From the NCBI GenBank assembly GCA_021774795.1, contig JAJFIR010000031.1, forward strand, positions 248,001-312,000: a stretch of 64,000 nucleotides of DNA, in the 5' to 3' direction. The notes below the pieces were generated by a model. The model saw only the letters and a list, made by a program, of their open reading frames with translations, was not told the origin of the DNA and did no database searches. The stretch comes from Emcibacteraceae bacterium (GTDB lineage Bacteria; Pseudomonadota; Alphaproteobacteria; Sphingomonadales; Emcibacteraceae). Every line of letters begins with the position of its first letter. Within the stretch, counting starts at the first letter, position 1. Position numbers and translations under genes: made by a program. This document shows positions 1-7,439 of the stretch, piece by piece.

Positions 1-441
1 CCGGTGTTCGATGTGAACGATGCCAATGCCGATCCAACATATTACGATTTCTTGGTCCTTGGAAGCCCGGTGATCTACCACAAGCTACTGATCCACAAGT
101 GGGTAAAGCGAAACCTGATCCGCATAAAGGCCAAACCAATAATCATGTTTACTGTATCCGGGGCTCCGGCCGGCCAAAAGCTGGATGGCTGGATTGCTGC
201 CAGCCTGCCGGGAGACTTCATCGCGCGGATGACCCATGTTGCGTTGCGCGGGAGACAAAACCCAAAGGATCTCCATTTCTACGACCGGATGATGCTGATC
301 ATCGGTGGATTGATAAACCCCGATCCCGTGGCACGTCGGGAAGAAATGGAGGGCTTTGACTTCATGGACAAAGCCAGCATCGCGCCAGTTGTGAAACTGG
401 TTCAGCAGTTCCAATCCACCGAACAGGACCCTCCGACATAG
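1..441 (+). CDS. Flavodoxin-like protein, 5' partial
   Basis: The reading frame is open from the first base, so the start lies outside the window and only the C-terminal part is seen (about 146 residues). The stretch YYDFLVLGSPVIYHKLL, followed by a KPIIMFTVSG strand, resembles the central strands of flavodoxin folds. HemG-type protoporphyrinogen oxidases and other FMN-dependent quinone reductases share this layout. The FMN phosphate loop would be upstream and cannot be checked. The specific substrate is unknown. Confidence in the fold is fair and in the reaction low. Confidence 0.6.
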   Translation, partial: PVFDVNDANADPTYYDFLVLGSPVIYHKLLIHKWVKRNLIRIKAKPIIMFTVSGAPAGQKLDGWIAASLPGDFIARMTHVALRGRQNPKDLHFYDRMMLIIGGLINPDPVARREEMEGFDFMDKASIAPVVKLVQQFQSTEQDPPT

Positions 442-640
442 GTCAGCTATTTTCATTAAGTTGGCTCGTGGAGTAACACCAAAGTGAACAAAACTCATCA
501 CCGCTAAATTTGCGCACACAAACCCGCCTTGCGTATTTAACATCAGACATCGTCACTACCATCCACGAAGGACGTCAACCTCTAAAATTAAATGCAGCCA
601 ATCTTCAAAAAAACAACAGCCCTACCTACAGACTGGATGA
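442..640. other. Non-coding gap before the BRCT pseudogene
   Basis: No convincing gene, RNA or terminator is visible. Upstream parts of the neighbouring BRCT pseudogene may once have extended into this stretch. The frame that continues into the pseudogene is closed by a TGA at 638-640, and nothing recognisable is left before it. Confidence 0.4.
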
Positions 641-1180
641 GACAGCGTCAGATGTATAATTTTATATTGCATCGATCTATCGGAAGTAAAATTTCTTCAA
701 ACCTGGTTAGTTCAGAATGGTGAGACCGACAATCCTGTAATTCTAAATTTACTCGATAAAATCTCCGCATTGCTGTTAGATGGTGTCCTCGATGATGAAG
801 AAGCAGGCAATCTATTTTCTATACTTCATCATATATCAAGAGAGAAAACGGAACTTGGAGAAATTGCAAAAACCACAAACCTTCCAATTTGTAAGCCTGC
901 TCCTCAAATAATTGTTAGTGAAAACTCTTTTTTGTTTACCGGCACATGTTTGTTCGGAACACGAAAAGATTGCCAAGAAGCAATATTGTCTCTGGGTGGA
1001 GTAAATGCGTCCAGTGTCACGAAAAAATTAGACTAACTGGTTTTGGGTACGTACGTTACAGAAAGTTGAGCGCATGAGAATTTCGGGCGAAAGATAGAGA
1101 AAGCGATGAAATATAGGGATGCTGGATCATCAATTTCAATAATCACTGAAGAGCACTGGCTTAAAGAATGTGGGCTATAA
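641..1180 (+). pseudogene. BRCT-domain protein pseudogene (two nonsense codons)
   Basis: One continuous frame encodes a recognisable BRCT-domain protein of the DNA-ligase-like type. The N-terminal part contains a DGVLDDEEA segment (residues read from about 770). The BRCT core begins FLFTGTCLFGTRKDCQEA and continues through GGVNASSVTKKLD. The frame is then broken by TAA at 1034-1036, where the family normally has Tyr, and by TGA at 1067-1069, where it normally has Trp before a His-Glu. After the second stop, the same frame still reads FGRKIEKAMKYRDAG and EEHWLKECGL and ends at 1178-1180. There is no frameshift. The start is lost. This is a recently inactivated gene, unless the stops are suppressed. 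Confidence 0.72.
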
Positions 1181-1424
1181 TCTGAAGAAATTCTAATACA
1201 ATGAGCCGCCTATTTACTTTTAGCTGTCCTTTATAAGAAAATCAGATATCCGTAGTTTTTTTGATCTCTCACGTTAGCCAATACGTAATTTGTATACAGG
1301 AAAACTAGCCGAGACTTTGGGTGAAATTGCCTCAAAACATGCAAATAATATGTTCTCTATCCGCTACTTCGCTGATATTAACTCCCTAGCTCTTTGATAG
1401 TTAAACACTATACTGATGGTCGTA
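1181..1424. other. Unassigned spacer between BRCT pseudogene and repeat array
   Basis: This stretch is AT-rich. A short open frame near 1291-1398 (containing ETLGEIASKHANNMFS) has no recognisable relatives, no good start and no ribosome site. I regard it as unexplained, possibly decayed coding sequence. Confidence 0.3.
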
Positions 1425-2162
1425 AAATTGACCTGGTTCGATGAAGAGTAGATGGTGGTGTAGCAAGGTACCACCGGCATAGTCTCAGTTGATCAAAAGT
1501 AGGTTTGAGAAGTTTGTGTAGTTTTTCCTTAGTTGACCTTGACGAGGTGTGAGAAGGCATCCCCGGCAAAATCTCAGATGAACATTAGTAGGTATGTGAA
1601 GTTTGTGTAACTTTTCCTCAACAAAACTTGACGAGGTGTGGGAAGGCACCTCCGGCACGGTCTCAGTTGATCAAGGGTAGGATTAGTAAGTTTGTGTAGT
1701 TTTTCCTTAGGTGACCTTGACGAGGTGTGGCAAGGCACCTCCGGCAGGGTCTCAGTTAACTAAGAATAGGTAGAGTCTGTTCCTTAGATGAACTTGACGA
1801 GGTGTGGAAAGGCACCTCCGGCAGGGTCTTAGGTGCTCAAGAACTGACAGGAGGTTATTAGTGTGGTTTTTCCTTAGGTGACCTTGACGGGGTGTAGCAA
1901 GGCACTTCCGGCAAGGTCTCAGTTGACTAAGAGTAGGTGAGGGTTTGTGGTAGCTTTTTCCTTAGGTAAACTTGACGAGGTGTAGCAAGGCACCTCCGGC
2001 ACAGTCTCAGGTGAGCAAAAAAGATATAGGTAGTTTTTTCTCTGTTGACCTTGACGAGGTGTGGGAAGGCACCTCCGGTAGGGTCTCAGTCGATAAGAGG
2101 TCACTAGTCCTCCATAGACCTCGACGAGGTGTGGGGAGATGCGAGGGGATGGTCTCTGGTGT
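1425..2162. repeat. Degenerate tandem array of nine hairpin units, period about 88 bp
   Basis: Nine copies of a GC-rich core (CTTGACGAGGTG, then TGGGAAGG, then CACCTCCGGC, then GGTCTCAG) occur at intervals of 71-90 bp. The inner stem 5' arms (GAGGTG or variants) start at 1455, 1544, 1633, 1722, 1799, 1889, 1977, 2056 and about 2126. Each pairs with CACCTC eight bases further on. In several units GACC before the core can also pair with GGTC after it. Linkers are AT-rich but related to one another (AGTTTGTGTAGTTTTTCCTTAG type), so this is a tandem repeat and not a spacer array. Unit 1 carries a compensatory A:T to T:A change in the stem (GTGGTG with TACCAC), and unit 6 keeps pairing through G:U pairs. 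No protein is encoded. The function is unknown. Confidence 0.85.
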
Positions 2163-2164
2163 TT

Positions 2165-2291
2165 TTCCCTGTTAAACAGGGAATTTACAGGGAAAAATGA
2201 TTATAAATGAAGAATTGGACAAGATTCGCTATAGAATACAGCTCAAACCAAGGCATAAAAAGAGATTTTCCCTAAATTCATAACAGGGAAA
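2165..2291. promoter_or_regulatory. Cluster of TTCCCTGT/ACAGGGAA palindromes upstream of wzi-like gene
   Basis: TTCCCTGT at 2165-2172 and ACAGGGAA at 2176-2183 form an eight-base-pair inverted repeat with a TAA loop. A further half-site, ACAGGGAA, lies at 2187-2194. A second inverted repeat, TTTCCCT at 2267-2273 and AGGGAAA at 2285-2291, follows about 100 bp before the capsule gene start. The same half-site recurs in both orientations. This suggests protein binding sites or paired hairpins rather than one terminator. No regulator gene is present in the window. Confidence 0.45.
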
Positions 2292-2388
2292 TATAACCCA
2301 ATAAACAGAGATCAAAGAGAAAATAACGATGTACATTTTTGAATATTAACTATATTAATCTTAAAAAACAGTTTGGACTTTCTTATTT

Positions 2389-3843
2389 ATGTTATTCAGA
2401 TTTATCATCGCCGCCATGGCAACCACCATTTTGTCTTCAAATGTTTCAGCCCAACAATGGGCACCGCCCGGAGATGCTAACTTACGACGCGATGTAGAAC
2501 TCTTAAAAACCTATAATATTATTCGTGGCCCATTAAATACTTGGCCTATTAGTTGGAAACAAATAACCAATAATATCAATGTGAATGGGGATAATTCATA
2601 TCCAACACATGTGATACGAGCTATTGATAGGGTTAAAAGAAAAATCCCCAACAAAGGATTTCGCGCTTCTGCAACCGCGCGCTACACAAATGAACCGAGC
2701 TTGGTACGTGGTTTCGGTGATAGCGCAAGATCAGATGCGGATTTGACAGTGGCCGCAGCCTTCACAGAAGAGAAAATTGAAGCCAACGTTTCTGTAAATT
2801 ATAGAGATAATGTTAGCAATAATCATGTTAATTTCGACAATTCTTACATAGCAACTCATTTAGGTAATTGGTCCTTATACGCTGGAGCAATAGACCGTTG
2901 GTGGGGACCAGGACAGGACAATACGTTATTATTAAGTACGAATGCTCGACCCATGATGTCTGCAGGGCTACGACGAAATGATCCTAAAGCATTTAAAAGT
3001 AAATGGCTTAGCTGGATTGGGCCATGGACCTGGGATATGTTTGTTGCCAATATGGGTGATGATCGAGTTATTTCTGATGCGTTGTTGGTGGGAATGCGAT
3101 TAGGGTTTGAACCTTTCAATAATTTTGAAGTTGGATTATCACGCACACTGCAGTTATGCGGAGAAGGCAGACCTTGTAATTTTAATTCATGGACTCAGGC
3201 TTTAATTGTTGTAGGGGATCTTGAAAATGGTGCAGTAGCAGTTGATCCAGGAAATCAATTGGCCAGTATTGACCTCTCTTACTCAATGAATTTCGGAAAT
3301 AAAAGTTTAAAGATTTATGCTGAAGGAACTGCTGAAGATGAAGTCTTAATCCCGACACAATATGGACGTCTGGTTGGCAGTACACTGGTTAGCCCTATTG
3401 GAAAGAACGGAGATAATTTAAGCCTTAATGTAGAACTAAGTGATACAAGCGCAGTCAAGTTCTTCTTTTTCGGCCAGCGCTTTCCTGGTTCATTATATAA
3501 TCATGCAAATTATAAAACAGGTCACCGTTTTGATAATAGAACTTTAGGCCATAGTTTGGATAGTGGTAGTAAACTGGCTTCAGTAACTGCTATTTATACT
3601 CACAGTGAAGGAGACAATTATCGGGTTACCTTCCGGAGTGCTACAATAAATTGGGAGGATGTTTCCAGAAATATTGTTAGCTCTGGACGCCAAAAATACC
3701 AAAGCCTAGAATTATCGGCTTCCAAATTGTTTAACTTTGGTTATTTAGAAGCCAATATGAGTTTTCAATCCAAGTCCGTTACGTTGACACAAGGAGTTCT
3801 ACCACGTTTTGTTGGTGGATTAACTTGGCGTATTAATATTTAA
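2389..3843 (+). CDS. Capsule assembly Wzi family outer-membrane protein
   Basis: The 484-residue product has a signal peptide (residues 1-21, cut after VSA) followed by the Wzi-like N-terminal segment with WAPPGDANLRRDVELL and later GPLNTWPISW. The rest is a long beta-rich barrel with an alternating hydrophobic pattern ending in TWRINI, typical of outer-membrane barrels. Length fits the family (about 480). Wzi proteins sit in the outer membrane and help anchor or organise capsule and exopolysaccharide at the surface. It is the first gene of the rightward half of the island, 10 bp before a glycosyltransferase. No wza/wzc export genes are seen nearby. The family assignment is good, but the exact role here is inferred. 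Confidence 0.82.
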   Translation: MLFRFIIAAMATTILSSNVSAQQWAPPGDANLRRDVELLKTYNIIRGPLNTWPISWKQITNNINVNGDNSYPTHVIRAIDRVKRKIPNKGFRASATARYTNEPSLVRGFGDSARSDADLTVAAAFTEEKIEANVSVNYRDNVSNNHVNFDNSYIATHLGNWSLYAGAIDRWWGPGQDNTLLLSTNARPMMSAGLRRNDPKAFKSKWLSWIGPWTWDMFVANMGDDRVISDALLVGMRLGFEPFNNFEVGLSRTLQLCGEGRPCNFNSWTQALIVVGDLENGAVAVDPGNQLASIDLSYSMNFGNKSLKIYAEGTAEDEVLIPTQYGRLVGSTLVSPIGKNGDNLSLNVELSDTSAVKFFFFGQRFPGSLYNHANYKTGHRFDNRTLGHSLDSGSKLASVTAIYTHSEGDNYRVTFRSATINWEDVSRNIVSSGRQKYQSLELSASKLFNFGYLEANMSFQSKSVTLTQGVLPRFVGGLTWRINI

Positions 3844-3853
3844 AAAACTGATT

Positions 3854-5074
3854 ATGAACATATTATATTTCCATCAACATTTTTCGACACCAAGTGGATC
3901 CAGCGGTACGCGCTCTTATGAAATGGCCCGCCGCCTGGTTGCTGCTGGACATAAAGTTACTGTGGTTTGCGGATCCCATATTGGCGGAACAACAGGATTA
4001 AATAATCAGTTTGTCAAAGGTAGGCGCACAGGAGTCATTGACGGAATTTGCATTATTGAATTTCAGCTCAATTATGCAAACCGCGATGGTTTCATAAAGA
4101 GAAGCTGGTTATTTCTATTATTTGCAATCAAAAGTATTAGCGTTGCTCTTTTTCAGAAAGCCGATCTGGTTTTTGCAACTTCTACCCCGCTGACTGCGGG
4201 AATACCGGGCATAGTCGCGCGCTGGATTAAAGGTACTCCTTTCATTTTTGAAGTACGTGATCTTTGGCCTGAGCTACCTAGAGAGATGAAAGTAATTACA
4301 AACCCTGTGATATTGAGTTTAATGAGCTTTTTAGAATGGTTAAGCTATAAGTCAGCACACCGACTAATTGGTTTGTCTCCTGGCATTGTTGAAGGAATAA
4401 TTCGACATAATATTGATGCGAACAAGGTAACACTTATTCCGAATGGTTGCGATCTAGATATTTTTGCATCAAAAGAAAATTCCTGGCGTCCAGCAGGAGT
4501 GACAGATGATGAGTTAATGGCCGTTTTTACGGGCACACATGGTATCGCAAACGGACTTGATGCGGTGCTTGATGTTTCAATTATTCTTAAAAACCGGTAC
4601 GCAAAAAAAATAAAAATAGTGTTAGTGGGTCAAGGTCGGGAAAAAGAAAAATTACGTAAGAGAGCGGCAGCAGAAAATCTCGACAATATAATATTTATGG
4701 ATCCTGTACCAAAGAATCGATTAGCAGGGTTAATGGCCAGCGCAGATGTTGGATTGCAAATCCTTGCTAATGTTCCCGCTTTTTATTACGGCACATCTCC
4801 CAATAAGTTTTTTGATTACTTGTCCTCCGGATTACCCGTTTTAACAAATTACCCAGGATGGGTAGCCGATCTGATCAGTGAGCATGAATGTGGTTTTGTC
4901 GTACCACCGGAAAACGCTAATGAATTTGCAAATGTGCTGATCTTGGCAAGTCAGAATAAAGAAATATTAACTAAGATGAGGCAAAATTCAAAAACACTTG
5001 CAGAAAAACACTTTGCAAGAGATAAGCTTGCAGATCAGTTCTTATGCTGGCTCGAGGGAGAAGATAAAAAGTAA
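3854..5074 (+). CDS. Glycosyltransferase family 4 (WbuB-like)
   Basis: This 406-residue protein has the two-lobed GT-B fold. The N-terminal lobe begins NILYFHQHFSTPSGSSGTRSYE, with the donor-independent GT4 pattern and FEVRDLWPELPREM near residue 135. The C-terminal lobe has FTGTHGIANGLD near residue 225 and GTSPNKFFDYLSSGLPVL near residue 315, the nucleotide-sugar binding region. It probably adds a sugar, often an N-acetylated amino or deoxy sugar in this family, to the lipid-linked repeat unit on the cytoplasmic face. It is probably co-transcribed with the Wzi gene. The acceptor and donor cannot be read from the sequence. Confidence 0.85.
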   Translation: MNILYFHQHFSTPSGSSGTRSYEMARRLVAAGHKVTVVCGSHIGGTTGLNNQFVKGRRTGVIDGICIIEFQLNYANRDGFIKRSWLFLLFAIKSISVALFQKADLVFATSTPLTAGIPGIVARWIKGTPFIFEVRDLWPELPREMKVITNPVILSLMSFLEWLSYKSAHRLIGLSPGIVEGIIRHNIDANKVTLIPNGCDLDIFASKENSWRPAGVTDDELMAVFTGTHGIANGLDAVLDVSIILKNRYAKKIKIVLVGQGREKEKLRKRAAAENLDNIIFMDPVPKNRLAGLMASADVGLQILANVPAFYYGTSPNKFFDYLSSGLPVLTNYPGWVADLISEHECGFVVPPENANEFANVLILASQNKEILTKMRQNSKTLAEKHFARDKLADQFLCWLEGEDKK

Positions 5075-5174
5075 TCCATGTCAACTAACTGTACCTCGTC
5101 AGAACAAGTTGGGCTAAATAAGTGTATTGCATAAGAGAGTGTTTTAGTTTCATTATAGTGAAGAAGGAACGAAG

Positions 5175-5315
5175 ATGACCCGTAAACATTCTATAAAATT
5201 CGGCAAGGCTGGGAAGTGTCGAGAAAACAGTTAAGGATATACACTGCGCTACCCGACGCAACTATGGTGAGGAAGAAAATATCCACATTCTCTCTGAAGA
5301 TAGCGCGGTGAGAGA
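5175..5315 (+). mobile_element. Remnant of IS3-family transposase OrfA N-terminus
   Basis: In the frame from about 5218, the residues VEKTVKDIHCATRRNYGEEE and then NIHILSEDSAVRE match the typical start of IS3-group OrfA proteins (TVKDI, RRATR, a Y-S-A-E-E-K-I-R-I block, then LRGE). An upstream ATG at 5175 starts a different frame that ends at 5234, so one frameshift separates the first codons. No OrfB, no terminal inverted repeats and no helix-turn-helix remain. The remnant abuts the truncated glycosyltransferase at 5316, which suggests the insertion sequence broke that gene and then decayed. Confidence 0.5.
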
Positions 5316-5546
5316 GGTATTATTACAACGGATGCGCCGGGATGTCGGGACACTGTAATTGATGGCGAAAATGGGTTTTTAGTGCCAATTAAAAGTGGTA
5401 ATTCTGTAGCAGATAAAATGATGGAATTTATTGAAAATACTGTTCGTGTAGAAGAAATGGGCATGAGTTCATACAAACTAGCGGTAGCAAATTATAACGT
5501 TCATGAAGTGAATGACACTATTTTAAAGCAGATGAAATTAATTTAA
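5316..5546 (+). pseudogene. C-terminal fragment of a GT4 glycosyltransferase
   Basis: From 5316 the frame reads GIITTDAPGCRDTVIDGENG and then FLVPIKSGNSVADKMMEFI, ending at TAA 5544-5546. This is the standard donor-binding C-terminal end of PglA/WbpT-like glycosyltransferases. Only about 76 residues survive, and there is no start codon or N-terminal lobe. The sequence immediately before it is the decayed transposase segment. The loss implies that the ancestral cluster encoded one more sugar-transfer step, presumably made redundant or supplied elsewhere. It is probably not translated. Confidence 0.75.
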
Positions 5547-5561
5547 TATGGGAATAATAAT

Positions 5562-6200
5562 ATGAAAATTGCTATTTTTGGCGCATCTGGGTTAGGACGG
5601 GAGGTTGCAGATATATGCGTGGAAATTGGATATACAGAAATAGTTTTCCTTGTGAAAGATGAAAATGAAAAATGTATATGGCCCAATGAGGTGTTAGTAG
5701 ATAATAAGGAAAATGTAGGTGACTTGCAAAAAAGAGGATTTGTTTTTGCTATTGGCATTGGCGATCCAAAAATTCGTAAAATTGTAGCAGAAAAACACGC
5801 AAATTTAAATTACCCAAATATTATTCATCCTACGGCTACTTTTGGTTTAAATCAGCGGAATGATATAGAAAAATCAAAAGGTATAGTTATTACCGCTGGT
5901 TGCAGAATTACGAACAATATTTCATTTGGTGATTTTGTTTTTGTGAATGTTAATGTTACAATTGGTCATGATTGTATCATTGAAAATTTTGTATCTTTTA
6001 TGACAAGTGCAACGATTTCAGGGAATGTGCATATTAAAAGGGGAGCGTATATTGGGTGCAATGCATCAATTATCCACGGCACTCCTGCGAATAAAATCGT
6101 TATTGGAACTTTTTCTACCATTGGAATTGGAGCTGTCGTTATTAAAAATATTAAAGATGAAATTACGGTTTATGGTAATCCAGCTAGAAAACTGATGTAA
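5562..6200 (+). CDS. PglD/NeuD-type sugar N- or O-acyltransferase
   Basis: The 212-residue protein starts MKIAIFGASGLGREVADI, the Rossmann-like N-terminal domain of the NeuD/PglD family. A left-handed beta-helix of hexapeptide repeats follows. His136, in IGHDC, aligns with the catalytic base of PglD. The end GNPARKLM is typical. PglD acylates the 4-amino group of a UDP-4-amino-6-deoxy sugar with acetyl-CoA, while NeuD modifies sialic acids. The next four genes make and reduce acyl-ACP, and a PglE-like aminotransferase and a PglC-like transferase lie close by. I therefore infer an amino-sugar N-acyltransferase that may take its acyl group from the dedicated carrier protein. Confidence 0.85.
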   Translation: MKIAIFGASGLGREVADICVEIGYTEIVFLVKDENEKCIWPNEVLVDNKENVGDLQKRGFVFAIGIGDPKIRKIVAEKHANLNYPNIIHPTATFGLNQRNDIEKSKGIVITAGCRITNNISFGDFVFVNVNVTIGHDCIIENFVSFMTSATISGNVHIKRGAYIGCNASIIHGTPANKIVIGTFSTIGIGAVVIKNIKDEITVYGNPARKLM

Positions 6201-6211
6201 GGATAGCTTCT

Positions 6212-7183
6212 GTGCCTAATATTACCCATATAGAAACTTATTATCCTAAGAAAATACTGAGTAATTATGATCTTGAGGATATTGACGATGGTTATGATGC
6301 TGAAAAAGTAACTAAAAAACTTGGCATTAGAAATAGGTTTGTTGTAGATAAAGAAACTGCTTTAGATTTGGCCGTTAGAGCCTGCGAGAAACTGGTAAAA
6401 AAAGTAGATGTTTCTTCGATTGATTATATAATCCTCTGTACTCAAAGCCCGGAATATTTTTTACCAACCACTGCATGCATTTTGCAGCATAAACTAGGAT
6501 TGAGTACGAACTGTGGTGCCTTTGACTTTAACCTAGGTTGTTCGGGCTACATATATGGTTTATCCCTTGCTAAAGGCTTGATTTGCTCAAACCAAGCAAA
6601 GAAGGTTCTTCTTGTAACTTCAGAGACTTACACTAAGCATATCAATCAGAAAGACGTGGCAAATAGAAGCATTTTTGGTGACGCTGCAACGGCAACCTTA
6701 ATCGAGTATTCCGAAGATGATAATTTAGGGGAATTTGTTGTTGGAACCGATGGAAGCGGGGCAGAACATTTGATAATAAAAAATGGAGGCTTAAAAAATC
6801 CCAATAAGGATGGTACGGACAATGATTACCTCTATATGAATGGTCCAGAAATATTTAATTTCACCATTAATTCTGTTCCTTCTCTGGTTCAAAAGATTTT
6901 GGATAGGAACGATCAGTGTGTTGATACGATTGATTATTCCGTTTTTCACCAAGCTAATGAATTTATGCTTAAACACCTACGTAAGAAATGCAAAATTCCC
7001 AAAGACAAATTTTATTTAAATATGAAGAATGTCGGAAATACTGTTTCATCGACAATACCAATTGGATTAAAAGCGGCTATGGAAGAAAAACTTATTAGGA
7101 ATAAAAATAAAGTATTGATTGTAGGCTTTGGTGTAGGCTATTCATATGGCGGAACTGTTATCACGCTAAATACTAAGGATTAA
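6212..7183 (+). CDS. 3-oxoacyl-ACP synthase III family protein (first copy)
   Basis: This 323-residue FabH-like enzyme has the full triad: Cys110 in NLGCSGYIYG, His246 in FHQANEFM and Asn276 in GNTVSST. KAS III enzymes condense an acyl-CoA starter with malonyl-ACP to give 3-oxoacyl-ACP. Translation starts at GTG 6212, with AAGGAT nine bases upstream and directly after the acyltransferase gene. The gene ends two bases before the carrier protein gene. It is not the housekeeping fabH, because it sits in a glycan cluster with its own carrier and reductase. The starter unit is unknown. Acetyl-CoA is the simplest guess. Confidence 0.88.
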   Translation: MPNITHIETYYPKKILSNYDLEDIDDGYDAEKVTKKLGIRNRFVVDKETALDLAVRACEKLVKKVDVSSIDYIILCTQSPEYFLPTTACILQHKLGLSTNCGAFDFNLGCSGYIYGLSLAKGLICSNQAKKVLLVTSETYTKHINQKDVANRSIFGDAATATLIEYSEDDNLGEFVVGTDGSGAEHLIIKNGGLKNPNKDGTDNDYLYMNGPEIFNFTINSVPSLVQKILDRNDQCVDTIDYSVFHQANEFMLKHLRKKCKIPKDKFYLNMKNVGNTVSSTIPIGLKAAMEEKLIRNKNKVLIVGFGVGYSYGGTVITLNTKD

Positions 7184-7185
7184 AA

Positions 7186-7416
7186 ATGACGAGAGATGAA
7201 TTCCTACTTGAATTAGCAGAGCTATTAGAAATTGATGAAGTATTACACATTGATACTTCTTTACAAGATATGGAGGAATTTGATTCTCTTGCAATAATGT
7301 CACTGATCGCTCTTATTGATGACAATTTTGATATGACTGTATCCGGCGAAAAGCTAGGTGAGTGTGGTACGGTTACAGATCTAATTGCTTTGATAGGGGA
7401 AGATAAATTTAAATAA
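7186..7416 (+). CDS. Dedicated acyl carrier protein
   Basis: This small acidic protein of 76 residues has the four-helix carrier pattern. The phosphopantetheine attachment serine is Ser34 in EEFDSLAIMSL. Its Shine-Dalgarno AAGGA lies inside the last codons of the preceding KAS III gene, so the two are translationally coupled. The sequence is clearly shorter and more divergent than housekeeping AcpP around the DSL motif (FDSLAI instead of the usual DSLDTVEL). This points to a specialised partner for the flanking synthases rather than to fatty-acid synthesis. Confidence 0.88.
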   Translation: MTRDEFLLELAELLEIDEVLHIDTSLQDMEEFDSLAIMSLIALIDDNFDMTVSGEKLGECGTVTDLIALIGEDKFK

Positions 7417-7439
7417 TTTTTTTTAACTGAGGCCTATCT

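Noticed and set aside
85-543. 152-codon minus-strand ORF over the flavodoxin gene
   Set aside because: It is a shadow of the coding frame on the other strand, with no recognisable domain.
1291-1398. Short plus-strand frame ETLGEIASKHANNMFS
   Set aside because: No start, no ribosome site and no family; it may be decayed sequence, but I cannot support it.
1425-2162. CRISPR array
   Set aside because: Unit spacing varies, linkers are related to one another instead of unique, cores are degenerate and no cas genes are in the window.
1425-2162. Integron attC array
   Set aside because: No GTTRRRY/RYYYAAC core pairs at unit ends, no cassette ORFs and no integrase; the unit is a simple tandem repeat.
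1919-2175. Two short overlapping ORFs inside the repeat array
   Set aside because: They only read the tandem repeat, on both strands, with no start signal.
5249-5476. Minus-strand ORF across the IS3 and glycosyltransferase remnants
   Set aside because: The plus strand carries clear protein homology; the minus frame has none.
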